From Marsupella aquatica (lineage: Eukaryota; Marchantiophyta), in contig OZ316893.1 of assembly GCA_973895155.1 (NCBI GenBank), positions 10,850,001 through 10,914,000 of the forward strand: a DNA stretch of 64,000 bases, written 5' to 3'. Each line of letters begins with the position of its first letter. Position 1 is the stretch's first letter. The position numbers and the translations under genes are program-made. The notes beneath the pieces were generated by a model that saw only the letters and a list, made by a program, of their open reading frames with translations, was not told where the DNA came from and did no database searches. Below are positions 23,294 to 35,800 of the stretch, piece by piece.

Positions 23294-24792
23294 GATGTCA
23301 CAGTTATGGCAGTCTAGGATAAGAGTTGCCCGCAATCGCAAGACTTACAGGTGACTAAGTGAGCCAAGCCAATGTGGCCTAAGCTCAGTACCTTCCAATT
23401 CTCTTGCTGGCCAATTCTACATTATGATCTGCATGAAACTCACTTGATGAGTCCTCTAGTAGCTGTAAGAAAGGGTACTGTTTCTTCTCGTGCTGTTTGG
23501 CCAAGAACAATTTTGGATCTCATTGCACTTTGATACTGTCTTGTATCTATTGCCTCGCGTTGATATACTAGGGATGAGTGGAATCCAATGTGAATTGCAT
23601 TTGAAAACATCTTCTTGGAGCAAGTGTTATGCACTGTCTACATTGAGCCCTCGGGCCAGCTTAGATACTCCTTAGTTTTCCTAGGAATCAAAGAAACATG
23701 AGTACTGTGTCTCTTGCATGCATAGCTCACCTAGCCTGCACACCCAGTCACCCCGAAAGTTATTTGTTAGTACGTTTATTAGAATTCCACCTCCTTTCCA
23801 CTACAAAACAGCTCAATTAGCTATGCATGAGAAATCTTATCACATTATAGGAATATTACAATGGAAAGAATGTGAAGAAATGCATCAAAAGCCCAAGCAA
23901 CTACCCTAAATTATAAGACTTTTGAGAGATTCCGCTAGACTTGACCTTCCAAGAGGTGTCCTTCATAGCGTCCACAGTCCTGCAGTTGCCATCCTTGAAA
24001 ATCTTTGTTGGCAGCTCAAATGAAGATTTCAAGTATACAAAAGAAACAAATGGCTTGCCCATTGCGCATTCGTAGGTGACGGCTTGTAGAGGATCTGAAT
24101 ACTCACTTTTGTTTGGTAATACAACTCATCATCAAATCATGAAAATAAAAGTGGATAAAAGTGGCAAGGCCAATAGGAAGCTAATTACACAGACAAATCA
24201 CGGATATGGCAATCTTGAAAAACAATTAAACAAAAAAACATATGCAGAGACTTAATTCTGATTGAAGACATATGGGCTCCTAAAGCATTAGTCATACTGG
24301 GCTCCTGAAGCATTACTCAGAGTCTTTGATGAATTAAAGAGATGGAACATCAAAAATATAGGTCCGGAAGTCGATCAAAGCTCAGACACGGACACCTCAA
24401 TTTAATTTGTTGCCAATAGCCTTAAATTACTAACAAGATATGTGTGAGAAACTTTGGCGACAAATATTGGTGCGCCCAAAGAATTGAACAAGCCTCACAG
24501 CATGAACTAAATCGCCATAATCAAAACTTTACAGGTAGAAGAATGTAGATTGGTATGGTGCAAAGAACTAATAGAACTTAAGTTCCACAGTTAGTCCAAC
24601 TCTAGCACATCCAAATCACTGGGCTTCACCTCACACGAGCCTCACAGTTTCAAGGCCCGAGTTCAATTCTTGGCATGCATTTTATATTCAGGTGTGGGGT
24701 GAGATGACAGCTTTGATTGCCTGACTAGACCAAATGATGTGCTCTGCCAGCCATCATTGTCTCTAACATGCGTGACTACCTAAAGTCTTAGC
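23294..24792. other. Upstream region of beta-galactosidase, no gene seen
   Basis: Presumed promoter side of the beta-galactosidase gene. AT-rich with only short open frames. No exon, RNA gene or repeat array is supported. Confidence 0.5.
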
Positions 24793-25135
24793 TACACTGT
24801 TTACCATAATTAGTGTGACTAACACTAATTTGAGAGTGCCCATTTTTAGGGTTTCTAAATAACACTATTTGTGTGCACATGAATTAGTGTTACTGTGGTT
24901 TGAAGAAAGTAGAGAGAAATCTTGAAAATCCACAACAATAAGTGTTACTTTGGACTCAAGATCATTCATCTATTCTTACAAGCAATTTAAGTAAAAGTGG
25001 AAAAAGACTGTTTGAAAATCGACAAAAATTAGTGTTACTTGGACTCAAAATCATTTTTACCAAAATTAGTGTTAGTAACACTAATTTTGTACTAACACTA
25101 ATTCTTGCATAACACTAATTATGGTGAACAGTGTA
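24793..25135. mobile_element. MITE with 24-bp terminal inverted repeats
   Basis: The left end TACACTGTTTACCATAATTA is matched in inverted orientation by the right end, reading TACACTGTTCACCATAATTA from the other strand, with one mismatch over 24 bases. The length is 343 bp. The terminal TA on each side may be a TA target duplication, as in Tc1/mariner-type MITEs. The interior is filled with short copies of ATTAGTGTTACT and its complement, including an inverted pair near the right end. No ORF. Confidence 0.8.
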
Positions 25136-25390
25136 CTTTTTTCTAATATATGACTTTTTAGATGAGTTATTGTAAGCATCCGGATAATTGCATATCAAAA
25201 TATGACAATATATGACATTGCTTCATAACATGATAAATTCAATTATTCTATTTAAATCATTGAGTGTACTACTTAGGGGTTTAACTTAGTGTGTATTTTT
25301 TAGAACCATGTGCAATCTTAGTCCAATATAAATACTCCTATTTTAGAAAGACAATATACTACAAATTTCTATATTTTATATATTAATGAG

Positions 25391-25518
25391 AAAATTATGC
25401 TTCCATGGACCGTAGACAGAAACCATACATTTGGGAGGACTAATTGGGAATATTCTTTGTAACATTGTGAGTAAATGCGGTCCATCTGAGTTGCAATATT
25501 AATCCATGGGAGCATTTT
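25391..25518. repeat. Short imperfect inverted repeat with TCCATGG core
   Basis: aaaattatgcttccatgga (25391-25409) faces tccatgggagcatttt (25503-25518), giving an imperfect foldback of about 128 bp. Its arm matches dispersed copies near 1743, 2063 and 2092. Confidence 0.45.
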
Positions 25519-27132
25519 GACAAACCTAGAGGTATATATGGACTTCATTTTCATATTAATGACCTATTTCATTTTATAAACAGTATTAATGAATATTTTA
25601 TTAATGTGACTGTGTTTATAACATCTTTGATCTCCTGTTCTTTTTTAAAAATTTAGATACTTCTTATTGAAAATACCTATTTTGGATTGCACATTGTTCC
25701 ATACACTTTTGGGTAATCCACCCGCCAATGTGTACAGTGTATATTATGGGGATACAGTCTTGGTCTTGCCCAGCCTTTTTATTTATGACCATTGTATTGT
25801 TGGTGCAGCTTTTGGTCCATGGGGAGGCAAGGAAGTGTTGCAGTCTTTTTATTAAATATGACTATCAGTGTTTGTTGTTGCAGCTATGAGACCATGAGGA
25901 GGCAAGGAATTGTTGCAGCAAAACCTAGTCAGCTATTGTAAGTCATGCTTCCGGCACGTAACACCTTGCAGGCTCACTTGCCAAGCTACTAAACATTCAT
26001 TAGGGGAATGTAATGATGCAAAAAAACAGGCACATCATCCAATAGTCAAGATTACTTCTCACTCGCAACTATTTTTGTGTACAGATGATTGTGGAGTTTT
26101 GGCAGATTGCATATTATAGTGGTTGATTTTTAGGAGAAGGTACTTTGGCCACTTCATTCTTGGGAGGGATATTTTCTAACAAGTATGCAGTGACACATGC
26201 ATACTAGCCATCTGACCTTCCTTGATTTAATGTCGACCATTTAGGTCTGGCAATTGCCTCTGCATTTAGGGAGGCATTAGGCAATTTCAGATGATAAGCC
26301 ATCCCACCTACCTAGATTTGATCTCAACCATTAGATTTGGCAACTACTGTAACTCTTGTCTGTAGGGAAGTATTTAGTGATTTTAGTGCCAAAGAGTCTC
26401 TTCCTTGTATCAAATCACCATCACAAATCTTAGGTAAGAATTTGGGGACAATTAGCCAATAAAAGAAACACTTTGCCTACCCAGCAAATTTCCTTGTTCC
26501 CGATGCGTTATCCCTGTGAACACTCTAGTGCGTAGAGACAGAAATTAAGTTTTTGTATCTAGGAACGCCCTGGTAATGGGGCATGTGACATATTGCCTCC
26601 AAAACAAGGGATTTAGCTTGAGTGGGTATTATTACAACACATTGCCCTCAGAACAGGGCGTTAATGGATTTCAAGGCCTTAGGGAATCACAGGGTGTACA
26701 GGCGACAATCTTGTGATCTCAAATAGTAATATTAGTCTTGGGCCAAGTTGGGTGAAAGGGGAACCCTTGTCTCTCAGTTTTATAAATTCGATGGTCATGA
26801 TTATCACAAAACTATGCTAGGGAGTAACCCTTACAGCAAAGCATCTTTGGAATCTCACTGACAGTTAAATCGTTAGACTATTCGCGAGATTTTGACCAAA
26901 TTATGCATTTGACGTTCGTCCAAAGATTTTGAATAGCATCCTTCGCACAACATTAGCATTGCTTGGTGACATTGGAGAGAACGTTTATGAATCAGAGGAA
27001 CCTGGATTTGACAAATTGATAAATGAATATGTCCCAAGATCAATCCTTCGTGGAATGCCATGAATGATAGACCATTCAAATAAAATCATAGATTGAGAGA
27101 TGAGCCCAGACTCGGCAAAATTTAGTTGTGCT
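25519..27132. other. Intergenic, no gene seen
   Basis: AT-rich intergenic DNA. A degenerate tandem duplication lies around 25770-25925 (ggtccatggggaggcaagga and its diverged neighbour). No coding frame matches a family. Confidence 0.5.
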
Positions 27133-29334
27133 TTAATCATCTTTCGAACTACTCTTTGGAGTAACAAGTGAAGTCAAGTAGCGCTTCCAGGGAGCATCAT
27201 CCTGATGTTTGACCCAGGAAAGGAAAGCACTGTCTACGATACAAAATAAGTTGACAAAAAGCAGTTGGTTCTTCACAGGCACGAACCGGAAATTGGCTAT
27301 TTGCACGAAAAACCACATAGTCCCCTCGGTCATGAACGTTGGTGGGAAGTCCCTTTGAATGTCCTTCTTGACTTGCTCAAAGGGCTTCCCCGAAGCCAGC
27401 CCCATGTATGTAAAAAAGGCCAACAAATGAATTGGTCCAAACAGTCCCGTATCAGCAAAAAGTTTGGTGCCAATAAAACTGACTGAATTTGGTGTGAGTT
27501 TCAACTTGTTCTTCACTACATGCTCCAAGCCCTCATACCTGCACTCCCATAACAGAACAGAAAACTCTTTTCAAGTCAATGTGAGTTTACTTTGTCTAAG
27601 AGGCCAAGTAGAGCACAACAAGGTATGACAGAGAAAATGGTCTAGAAGAATGGGAACAGACGATAAAATCCTGAGTAAAGTCAGAATTGATTGAATGCAA
27701 ATTGAAGTACAGTCTAGCCATGGGAAACACGTCAAGTCAAGTACGAAACGAAATGCATCCCTTTCCACAAAATTAAGATGGTTCTGCGCAACAAGCGGCA
27801 ATCCATTGATCAGGTGGTGTGCATTTCTGGCGTACCAGAAGTGACCCACAGGCCCCACGAAACCGAATCCAAAAAGGCTGGTCCTGGCAACTCTTTCCAA
27901 GTCCAAGTTTGCACCGTGCCCTGCAGCTGCCACTTCTCCTTTCAAGCCATCCTGAAGCTACCACAACTCGTCAGATCCAGAAACGCTGTTCCAGCGGCAA
28001 CTCCTCACTTGAGCATACGCTGGCCCTCCTCATGGATAGAGCTCAAGATGAAACAGAAACAGCTCGTCTGTGCTCAGCGCGGTCTCAAGCACCACTCTTC
28101 ACTATCGGGACATGGTCATCTCAGTAATTGAAGATGTCAAAATCACTCCCCCGTGCAATTCTCCTCCACGATACTTCCCGTCTAGCACTAATTTGGAACT
28201 TAATCAGGGAGGTTCTCGGCTAGACAGTTGCATTCTTCTTTCTCAGGTATTCCATTTCATCCTCCAGTCAAACTAGCAGTACCATAAAAATTGGTGGGAG
28301 AATTAGGAAATCCCACATCCAATATTCGTATGAGAAGGGTTCCGCTTTCTCCTATGTACAATGGAATTGGTCAACCCCAACGATCGCTTCGTGTTGCGAA
28401 GGTACAGTTGTGAATGGAGCTGTCTGACGAAGCTGTAGAAAGGTGTCCACATGGAAAGAAGAATGAAAATCTGTACTGAAAAGGTTCTTCGGATTGGTGA
28501 AAGTGAATTGTCCTCGACTCACTTTGTCGATTTGTCACACGCCAGGTGTAAGCGCACCTAATGAGCTGAATATCCAGGAAGCTCTTCAACGGCCCCTTCG
28601 GATTCTAGATTTCAAAGGATGTAGCGTTTTAATGAGCTTCTAGACGCCAATCCAGGGTGGCAGACTACGAACTGAACTGAGTTCCTAAACCCTAAACCCA
28701 CATCGGATCTCAAACTGAAGTAAAGGAGAAAGTCCGAGATCTCACCTCCTTTCCACCCCAAAGAACACCCATGTAATTCGAATTACACCCTCAAACTAAA
28801 ATATTCCAGACCCTAACTGACCTACTTCTACAGCATCTCTAAAAAGTCATTGTATTTATTTCTGTACATTCCAATTTCAAAGAACGCAAATTCCGGAGAA
28901 ATTCGTAGAATTCCAGATGATTGATCATTAAACTTTGGTGGATTCGTCTTATAAATTTCGATGCACCTCTAGGTTTCAAATTTTAAATGTTCATAGAAAG
29001 TTTTTAAAAACATCACATAGCGCTTGTAAACAAAAACCTTTCCAGTTGGACGTTGAGCAAGACGGATGGACGCATGCTGTTGTCCGAATAGCAAGCAAAT
29101 GGGAGGGAATGAATGCTTGCGTACCTTCAGATGAGCAGCATCGTGAGCCTTCGGCCCGGACTGCTGCTGGAGAGCTTGAGAGCGCTTTTGGATCTTCAAC
29201 TCTACCGTCTGGGCAATGATGTCGCCCACAGCCCACAGCACGCCGGACGAGATGACCTGAGTGCGCACTGGCTGCTGCGCCAGCCGCGCCTGATACCAAC
29301 TCCACAGCCCTCTGAATCCTCCAACTGCCGCCAT
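27133..29334 (-). CDS. MPV17/PMP22 family membrane protein
   Basis: Small multi-pass protein of the peroxisomal/mitochondrial inner membrane channel-like family. The biochemical role in plants is not settled. Three exons, 29334-29125, 27951-27836 and 27538-27133, join in frame to 243 residues. Family hallmarks: WSWYQARLAQQPVRTQVISS at the N-terminus, FGFGFVGPVGHFWYEGLE, FGPIHLLAFFTYMGLASG, and a C-terminal block with IANFRFVPVKNQLLFVN and DSAFLSWVKH. The length and the hydrophilic insert after residue 45 resemble the roughly 235-residue Arabidopsis At3g24570 type. The start is the ATG at 29334, immediately before the family's first block. Intron 1 is large (about 1.17 kb) and contains a telo-box-like run at 28686-28699. 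Both introns are GT-AG. Subcellular site is not decidable from the sequence. Confidence 0.93.
28686..28699. promoter_or_regulatory. Telomere-like motif in MPV17-family intron 1
   Basis: TAAACCCTAAACCC, the same 14 bases as upstream of the TyrRS gene, but inside the first intron of a minus-strand gene. A role as intronic enhancer or promoter element is inference; chance or telomere-repair insertion is also possible. Confidence 0.35.
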
Positions 29335-31447
29335 GATTGATTGATTGCTTCAACCCACCCTGAACCCTGCTCCTATCCTAAACCCTTCCGCAGCAGCAAC
29401 AAAATAATGTGAATCAAATGCTGCAGAACCTAGACAAATAGTTCGCTCTCTGCTCTGAGATATCCACACGATCACGGAGTCTCCAATACAATAGTCCACA
29501 CGATCCGAGATGAGGAGAGGTTGACGGTGAAGCACCGAAACGCAGAACCGAGAATCAGTACAACACAGGGTTGTCGACTCTCTAACGACTAACTGACCCA
29601 ACAGGCTCGGGATTCATGGCCTCTCTCCTCTCTCTTGGTCTTTTGGATCCTTTATTCCCCTCTTCGGGATTTTTCCTTCTGCTCTGGGGGATATTTCTCG
29701 GTGCAAAAAACTCACAAGACTCAATAATTGCAGAGCAAGTTTGTAACGTGAAGGCCGAATGTGGGCAGATTACACTAGATCAAGAATGGCTGGCGAGTAC
29801 ACTCGATCAACGAGTAACAATGTGAAGAACTTGGCAAAATTCCGCCAAGAAGAACGGTTGGCAAGTGAGCACACTAGATCAACAAGTCTCCTCCCCCAGT
29901 GAAAAGAACTCACCCGACGATCTATCAGCCGATCAGACAGGGAGATCACTACCGTCATGCGAGGCATTGCCTCGTGAAGGTTAGGTGGGTGGCTAGCAAT
30001 TGTCCAAGTCGGGAGAGTGCTGGATGAAGCTGCTCCTCAAATAATCTGTCATCTACCACTCCTTTGCATTCGTAAACTCTTGCATTCCTGAACCCTCTCT
30101 TTGTAAAACCCTGACATTCCTAAAACCCTCCGTCTGAATCTTCCTTTGTAGTTTCATTGAACCCCTTTTGATTCTTTTCTTTTCTTTTTGAACATACGTT
30201 TTCATTGAAGGTTTTGGGGTCAAAACGTCAAAACCCCCTTGGTAGCATTTTCTTTTCTTTTTTTTTGGAGGGGGGGAGATTCCTATTTTAAATCTATGTA
30301 TACTGCAGCGGATGAGGGCCATGGCTCCTTCAAAGCATAGTTTTTTCAATGTTCACTTCTCAGGTTTATGCTCTGCAACCCATCCCCTCTTCAGGGGCCA
30401 TCGTTAGGGGTTATATCCAGGTTATAGTGGATATAACCCTCTCGAGGGGATGGGCTACGCTACACATTTTCCAGACTTCCAATGTGCTGCTGGAAGGGGT
30501 TGTAAGCCATAACACCCTTACCGTATGAATTAGCCTACACATTTTCACACTTCAATAGCCATCTCTTTAATTATCTGAGAACAAGTTGAGGAGATGCATT
30601 GTATTTTTTGGAGAGGATATGTATTGTCTTGTTAATTGAATGGAGAGAAGATGTTGGTAAAAATATTCACCATGGTCACATAAAATTCACCCCACCCCTT
30701 ACTAGATTATTTTGCTCCACATTATAAATCAACTGCACACCAGACCACCTTAAATTACAAACCTAGTAGAAAGTCTAAGCTATGTACTGCTCCCAAATAC
30801 ATTCCCCAAAACCAAGTGAAATTCAGATAGCATCATAATGAATGGGTTTGACACTACTTTCTGCAATTTAGATCCTGGTTTCAATCAGTATACCCAATTA
30901 GAGTCAGGCTTTTTGTTAAAGGTTGGAGATGCTCTTATAATGCCTTCAGTGATAAGATACACTTTCCCAGTAAATCTAACACACCTTCACTAAAACGCTT
31001 GGCTTTTAGCAAACTAATGAGTGTTTCAAACCCAAAAGGTACAATAGCTTTTAAGTACATTGTCACTAAAAGATGTTTGAATTTACAATACTATCACTGT
31101 TTTGTTTGTATTTACAAAATTGTCACCTTATATAGTTCCCCTAGTTACCTTGGTGAACTTGTCATCCATATACTAAACTGTGACATTTTTATAAATACAA
31201 AATAATGGCTGTATTGTCAATTATAACATCTTTAGTGGCAAAGTTAGTACTTAAAAGTTGAAAAGGTACAAACATGGTGCACAAGTGCTGATTCAAAAGA
31301 TGAACCTTCACAAAACATGAGTTGGCCTCAGTCTATTAATGATCAGTGTCCCCCCGCCCTAGACTTATAGCCAATTGCATGCTCTCCGCTAAAATAGAAT
31401 ATTTCTACTTTCAAATTATATGGCAATGCCAAACAATTTCTCTAGAT
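29335..31447. other. Intergenic, divergent promoter side, no gene seen
   Basis: Between the minus-strand MPV17-family gene and the first solo LTR. Contains T-rich runs near 30170-30265 and the foldback at 30379-30454 listed separately. No coding exon is supported. Confidence 0.5.
30379..30454. repeat. Nested hairpin with two 11-bp stems
   Basis: Outer arms CCCATCCCCTC (30379-30389) and GAGGGGATGGG (30444-30454) pair perfectly. Inner arms GGGTTATATCC (30408-30418) and GGATATAACCC (30429-30439) also pair perfectly around a 10-base loop. It could be a small foldback transposon relic or a structured RNA precursor. Confidence 0.6.
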
Positions 31448-31791
31448 TGTTGAGCATAGACGACATTCATAACGGCAAGCCCAAGAACCATCCAACGCAC
31501 AAGAGTCGACACAGAGAGATACGTGGTTCACCTCCACATGAGGCTACGTCCACGAGAACACACAAGAGCTTTACTGTACTCTAGGCCGACCGGCCATACC
31601 AAGCATCCACAGCACAAGCTCTCCCAATCTCTCAACTAGCTCCGTAACAATGAGTCTAAGTTCCACCAGGGTCTGGCATCAGCCCTGGCTATATGCACAA
31701 CAACATTACCACTAACATTAGCTAAGTCCTAACCCGAGTTAGACTAACTGTAGTTAGCTCATGAGTCACAAGACTAGAGCAATATCTAACA
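31448..31791 (-). mobile_element. Solo LTR, 344 bp, TSD TAGAT
   Basis: In minus orientation it starts TGTTAGATATTGCTCTAG and ends with CA. It is flanked on both sides by the 5-bp direct repeat TAGAT (31443-31447 and 31792-31796). No internal retrotransposon region adjoins it, so it is a solo LTR left by recombination. It is the same family as 52667-53011, in the opposite orientation. Confidence 0.9.
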
Positions 31792-32340
31792 TAGATTCCA
31801 TTTTGTAAACAATGTTTCATTAAAAATCTTAGAATATTCCCATTGTAAAACATGCATTCCTGAAATTCACTAAACATTGCACATGGAGTTTGGAGACCTT
31901 AAACATTTCATCGGGTCATTTTTTGGAGGCCCATAAGGTCTTTTGTTCTTACCCAACTCATGTTTTTTGTTTTTCAATTGGTTGAACAAGCCAATAGACA
32001 TAAGTTATCCATTAGCAAATTAAACATGATTAATAACTTCTTCGCGGGTGTTTTTGCTTTGCGTTCATCTTGTGCTGTGTGCTTGCCCCCCTCCGTGGGT
32101 TTTTTGCGGATTTATTATTAAAGAAAAAAATTTCCAAGGAATAACTTCTGAGCGAAACAATGTTTAACGTCACACCCCATTTGACTCTCTATTCCTTATA
32201 TGAAATAGAGGTGAGGATCTAAATAGGGCGGCACAAGAGTGAACTAAAGGTACATGCCTAAAACTGCTGAATGGAGGGTGAAAAAGAAGAACAATTATTG
32301 GCCTTGGAGTAAACCACATTTTGCAGTTATGGAGTATGCA

Positions 32341-32405
32341 CTTACGAGTACTGCGTTGTACTGTACTACCAGACTCATACAGTATAATTGTACAGTACTC
32401 GTAAG
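32341..32405. repeat. 13-bp perfect inverted repeat upstream of PAS1
   Basis: CTTACGAGTACTG (32341-32353) and CAGTACTCGTAAG (32393-32405) are perfect complements around a loop of about 39 bases that contains further partial pairing (gtactgta / tacagta). It lies about 400 bases upstream of the PAS1 ATG. Confidence 0.6.
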
Positions 32406-32480
32406 GTGTAACGTTGCTGTTCAAAGTGGAGACTCGTCCTGTGGCACTTTCTGGATCGTCCCCTTCAGTCCTTCACCCCT

Positions 32481-32517
32481 CTGCTGCTTGCTGCTGCTGC
32501 TGCTGTTGTTGTTGTTG
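32481..32517 (+). repeat. CTG/TTG trinucleotide run in PAS1 leader
   Basis: An imperfect (CTG)n then (TTG)n microsatellite, probably in the 5' leader or promoter of the PAS1 gene. Confidence 0.7.
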
Positions 32518-32803
32518 ATCATCCGAAGTGGTGCCGAAAGTGTGGGCTGACGAGGAATTCGCACCTGGGTTTCTCCTTCGTCTCCTCCTCTTTCAATCAC
32601 GAGCTCACGATAGCGCTGCTCAGAGTTGTGTCCCGCTCATCGCATTGCGATTCCGCCTCTTCTCGAGATTGTCGTCCGAGGGAACAGAGCCTGGAATCTC
32701 TCTCGGCTCTGGGTTCTGCTTGAGCAGCAACGGGAGTAGCGTTTCCGCATTTGGATCGAAGAATTTTGGAACGTATTTGATACTGTTGTGGCGGACGGTG
32801 AAG

Positions 32804-35800
32804 ATGACGGTAGCTGAGGATTTGCCTTCGCTTGGCAGCAAGACGAAGAAACCAGCCAAGTATGATTTTGCTCCGTTCGCAGCCGTACTCTGTCTGCTGG
32901 ATTCTCATCTTTCCACTTTTTCAATTTTCTCCTGCAGAAATCGATTCCTGTCTGCGATCAAATACTCGAGTCGATAAACACTGAGCTAATTCGTGATTGT
33001 AAAGGATTTCGGGGAGATTGGACTGATGATGTTGTTTCGGGGCTTACAGGAAGAAGAGAGTTCTAGCAGAGGGTGACTTAATGAAGGCAATGATCAGGTC
33101 TGGTGAGGAATCCGGAGGTCCTAAGGAAGGGGATTTGGTTATTTTCCACAATACAACGTATACTGACGAGGGAGCTGTCGTCGAGTCTACAAGAACGGAA
33201 CATGGAGGTTGGATTCGTAGATTTATCGTGTTTCTACTACTCAAGGAGCATGTCTGTTCAAGCTCTTTCGCGCGAAGACATAAATTCATCTCCCAAATGT
33301 TGAACTTCATGGGACTAACGTCTCCCAATACTGGTAATGCATGTTGACAGAAAAGGGGAATCCGCTCAAGTTAGTTCTGGGGAAGAGTAAGATGATTGCC
33401 GCTTGGGAGGAAGCGCTACCTTCTATGAGCAAGGGAGAAATCGCCAGGGTAATGTGTCAACTTCGTACAGCCTTTCGTACTGTTCGGACTACAGCTTGCA
33501 TTTCTTCATTGTGTATGACCAATGAAGAAAAGACAATGAAGGATGAAACTAGAAAATCAAAGACGGCCGAAGGGTCTGTTTACGTTCAGGGAACAGACAA
33601 ACAGAAGGAATGCAATTTCTTGGACGTCGTGGGATTTTGTGGTTTTGCCTTCATTGGCTACCTTGCTTGACACGAGACTTGGGTTTTGAATTTCCAGTTC
33701 AAGGTGCGACCTGCCCTGCATTATGGAGATCCGGAGTGTCCCGTTACAGTGCCGGAGAACTTCCCGAAAAGTTCGGAGCTGTTGTTCGATATTGAGATTT
33801 TAGACTTCTTCAAAGTGAAGGTATGTAACTCGATTTCTCAGTCTGAGCTTTCACCTTCATTCTCTCTATTTCAGCAAATTCCTCAAGTAGCCTGTTTAAT
33901 TCCCTCCCTTTCGTTTACTCCAGAAAACCGTCTTCTCAGATATGGGCTGATTCAATCAAGATATGTGGTCTTGCAGGTTGTCACAGAAGATTTCGGTGTT
34001 CTCAAAAAGGTGAGTCAGTCTTTGACGTTTTTGTATTCATGCCCTGTCACTGAAGATGCATCAAAAGCCAACGAGGAAAATTCAACGATGAAAACTTATC
34101 GCACTAAATAGTTTAAAGTCCCTCCTTTATGCTTTCACACTATTTGTGCATGCAGTCTGACGACAGTCCTGGGGGTCACCCAACTGACATCAAGTCCCAA
34201 GTGAAATATTCGGAGAATTGTTAGTATTGTGATATACAGATAGTCATAACCGGGAATGCTTATAGTAGATTCCCCATTTTAAGGTAATCCACTTCCGTGT
34301 TGTCATGGTCAGGTGCTTCGAGATGGTATAGGCTGGGAGACGCCCAGGGAGCCATATGAAGTGTCCGTAAGGTTAGTGATTACAGTTTCTACACGTATTT
34401 CTTGAAAATGTGTAAGAGATGTCGTTTAGATGACAAGAGATGTAAGAGATGTCGTTTAAAAATGTGTAAGACATTTTTTTAGACATTCAAATGAACAGTC
34501 TACGGAGTATACTGGGATTCCACAGTATAGTTTCAGCTCCCTTTTTGTACTGATCACTGCCGGAACATTGCTGAAGATGTTTTTGTCGAGGATTATTACT
34601 GACCGAATCTGAGGTTTTGCTGTATGCAGAATTGTTGGACGGGTTGGTAATGATGCACCATTCATAGTTCGAAGGGAGGAGCCCCTTTATTTCACCATGG
34701 GCAAGCAAGAGGTGTTTTCCCTCTGCCTGTTATGTTCGTCGCTCAGTAAACAGCAATTGAATTCTTGTAACAGACTTGTCGAAGTCCCAGAGCTATAAAT
34801 CTGTGGGACAGTGATTAACAGTTCAATATGATTGTCGCACTCTTTTGGGATTCCATCAGGTCCCAACTGGACTTGAAAAAGGCATTGAAACCATGACGAA
34901 GAACGAGAAGGCCATCTTATATATATCTGGATCCTACATCACGGAAGCATCAGCCATCTCTGAGTTACCGATAAAGGCATCTGAGATTCAATTTGAAGTT
35001 GAGGTGCTTCAGGTTGTTCAGGTAAACCCCTTGTCATTCTTTAACACTGAACGCATCCTATGATGACTGGTAGTGCTTTACACGAAAAATTTCAGTTTTG
35101 CTTCTCAAAAGTGCAGCATTGTTCTTACAAACTCAAGGTTTTTACTTCAGGATACTAGTCAGGTTCCTCACAATTTCTTCCTCACAACTGCTGGTTTTAT
35201 AGCATACGGTGGCTACATCCAAAAATTTCTCTCTTTCAATTTATCTCATCCTTTTAGTAAATTGGGAGGATTTCCATACCTACAGGTTCGTGATATGCTG
35301 GGCAACGGTGCCGTTATTAAGCGTCGAATCCGAGACGGGAAGGGTAACATTTCACAGTAGATCCAACAATTTGGTATCTGTTGACGAGTCAAGATGTCGT
35401 ACACTAAATTTATCACTTCTGTTTAATTTCGCTGCAGTGGGCTTAGTGTGTGACGTCGTGGCGAGTAGCTAACTTTGTTGGACGTTGTCCAGGCGAATTT
35501 CCCATTGACTGTCCTCTTCAAGACAGCACTTTGCGTATTCATTATAAGGGGATGCTTCCAAGTGAACAGGATAAGGTTTTTTACGACACCAGAAAAGATA
35601 ATCCTGACGGGGAACCTCTCGAATTTAGCTCTGGAGAAGGCATGGTATGTTTGTCTATTTCTATCTAGAATCGTCAAGAGTTCCTCATCTGGTGGCTGAC
35701 ACGATCACTTTATATCAATCGGACATAATATTTTTGGGAGGGTGAGATAGGTTTCATCATTGCCCAAAACTGGATATTGCATTTCCCCCTGAAAATTCAT

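Noticed and set aside
24655-24690. tRNA-like B box (gttcaattctt)
   Set aside because: No matching A box, no cloverleaf and no anticodon stem could be drawn around it.
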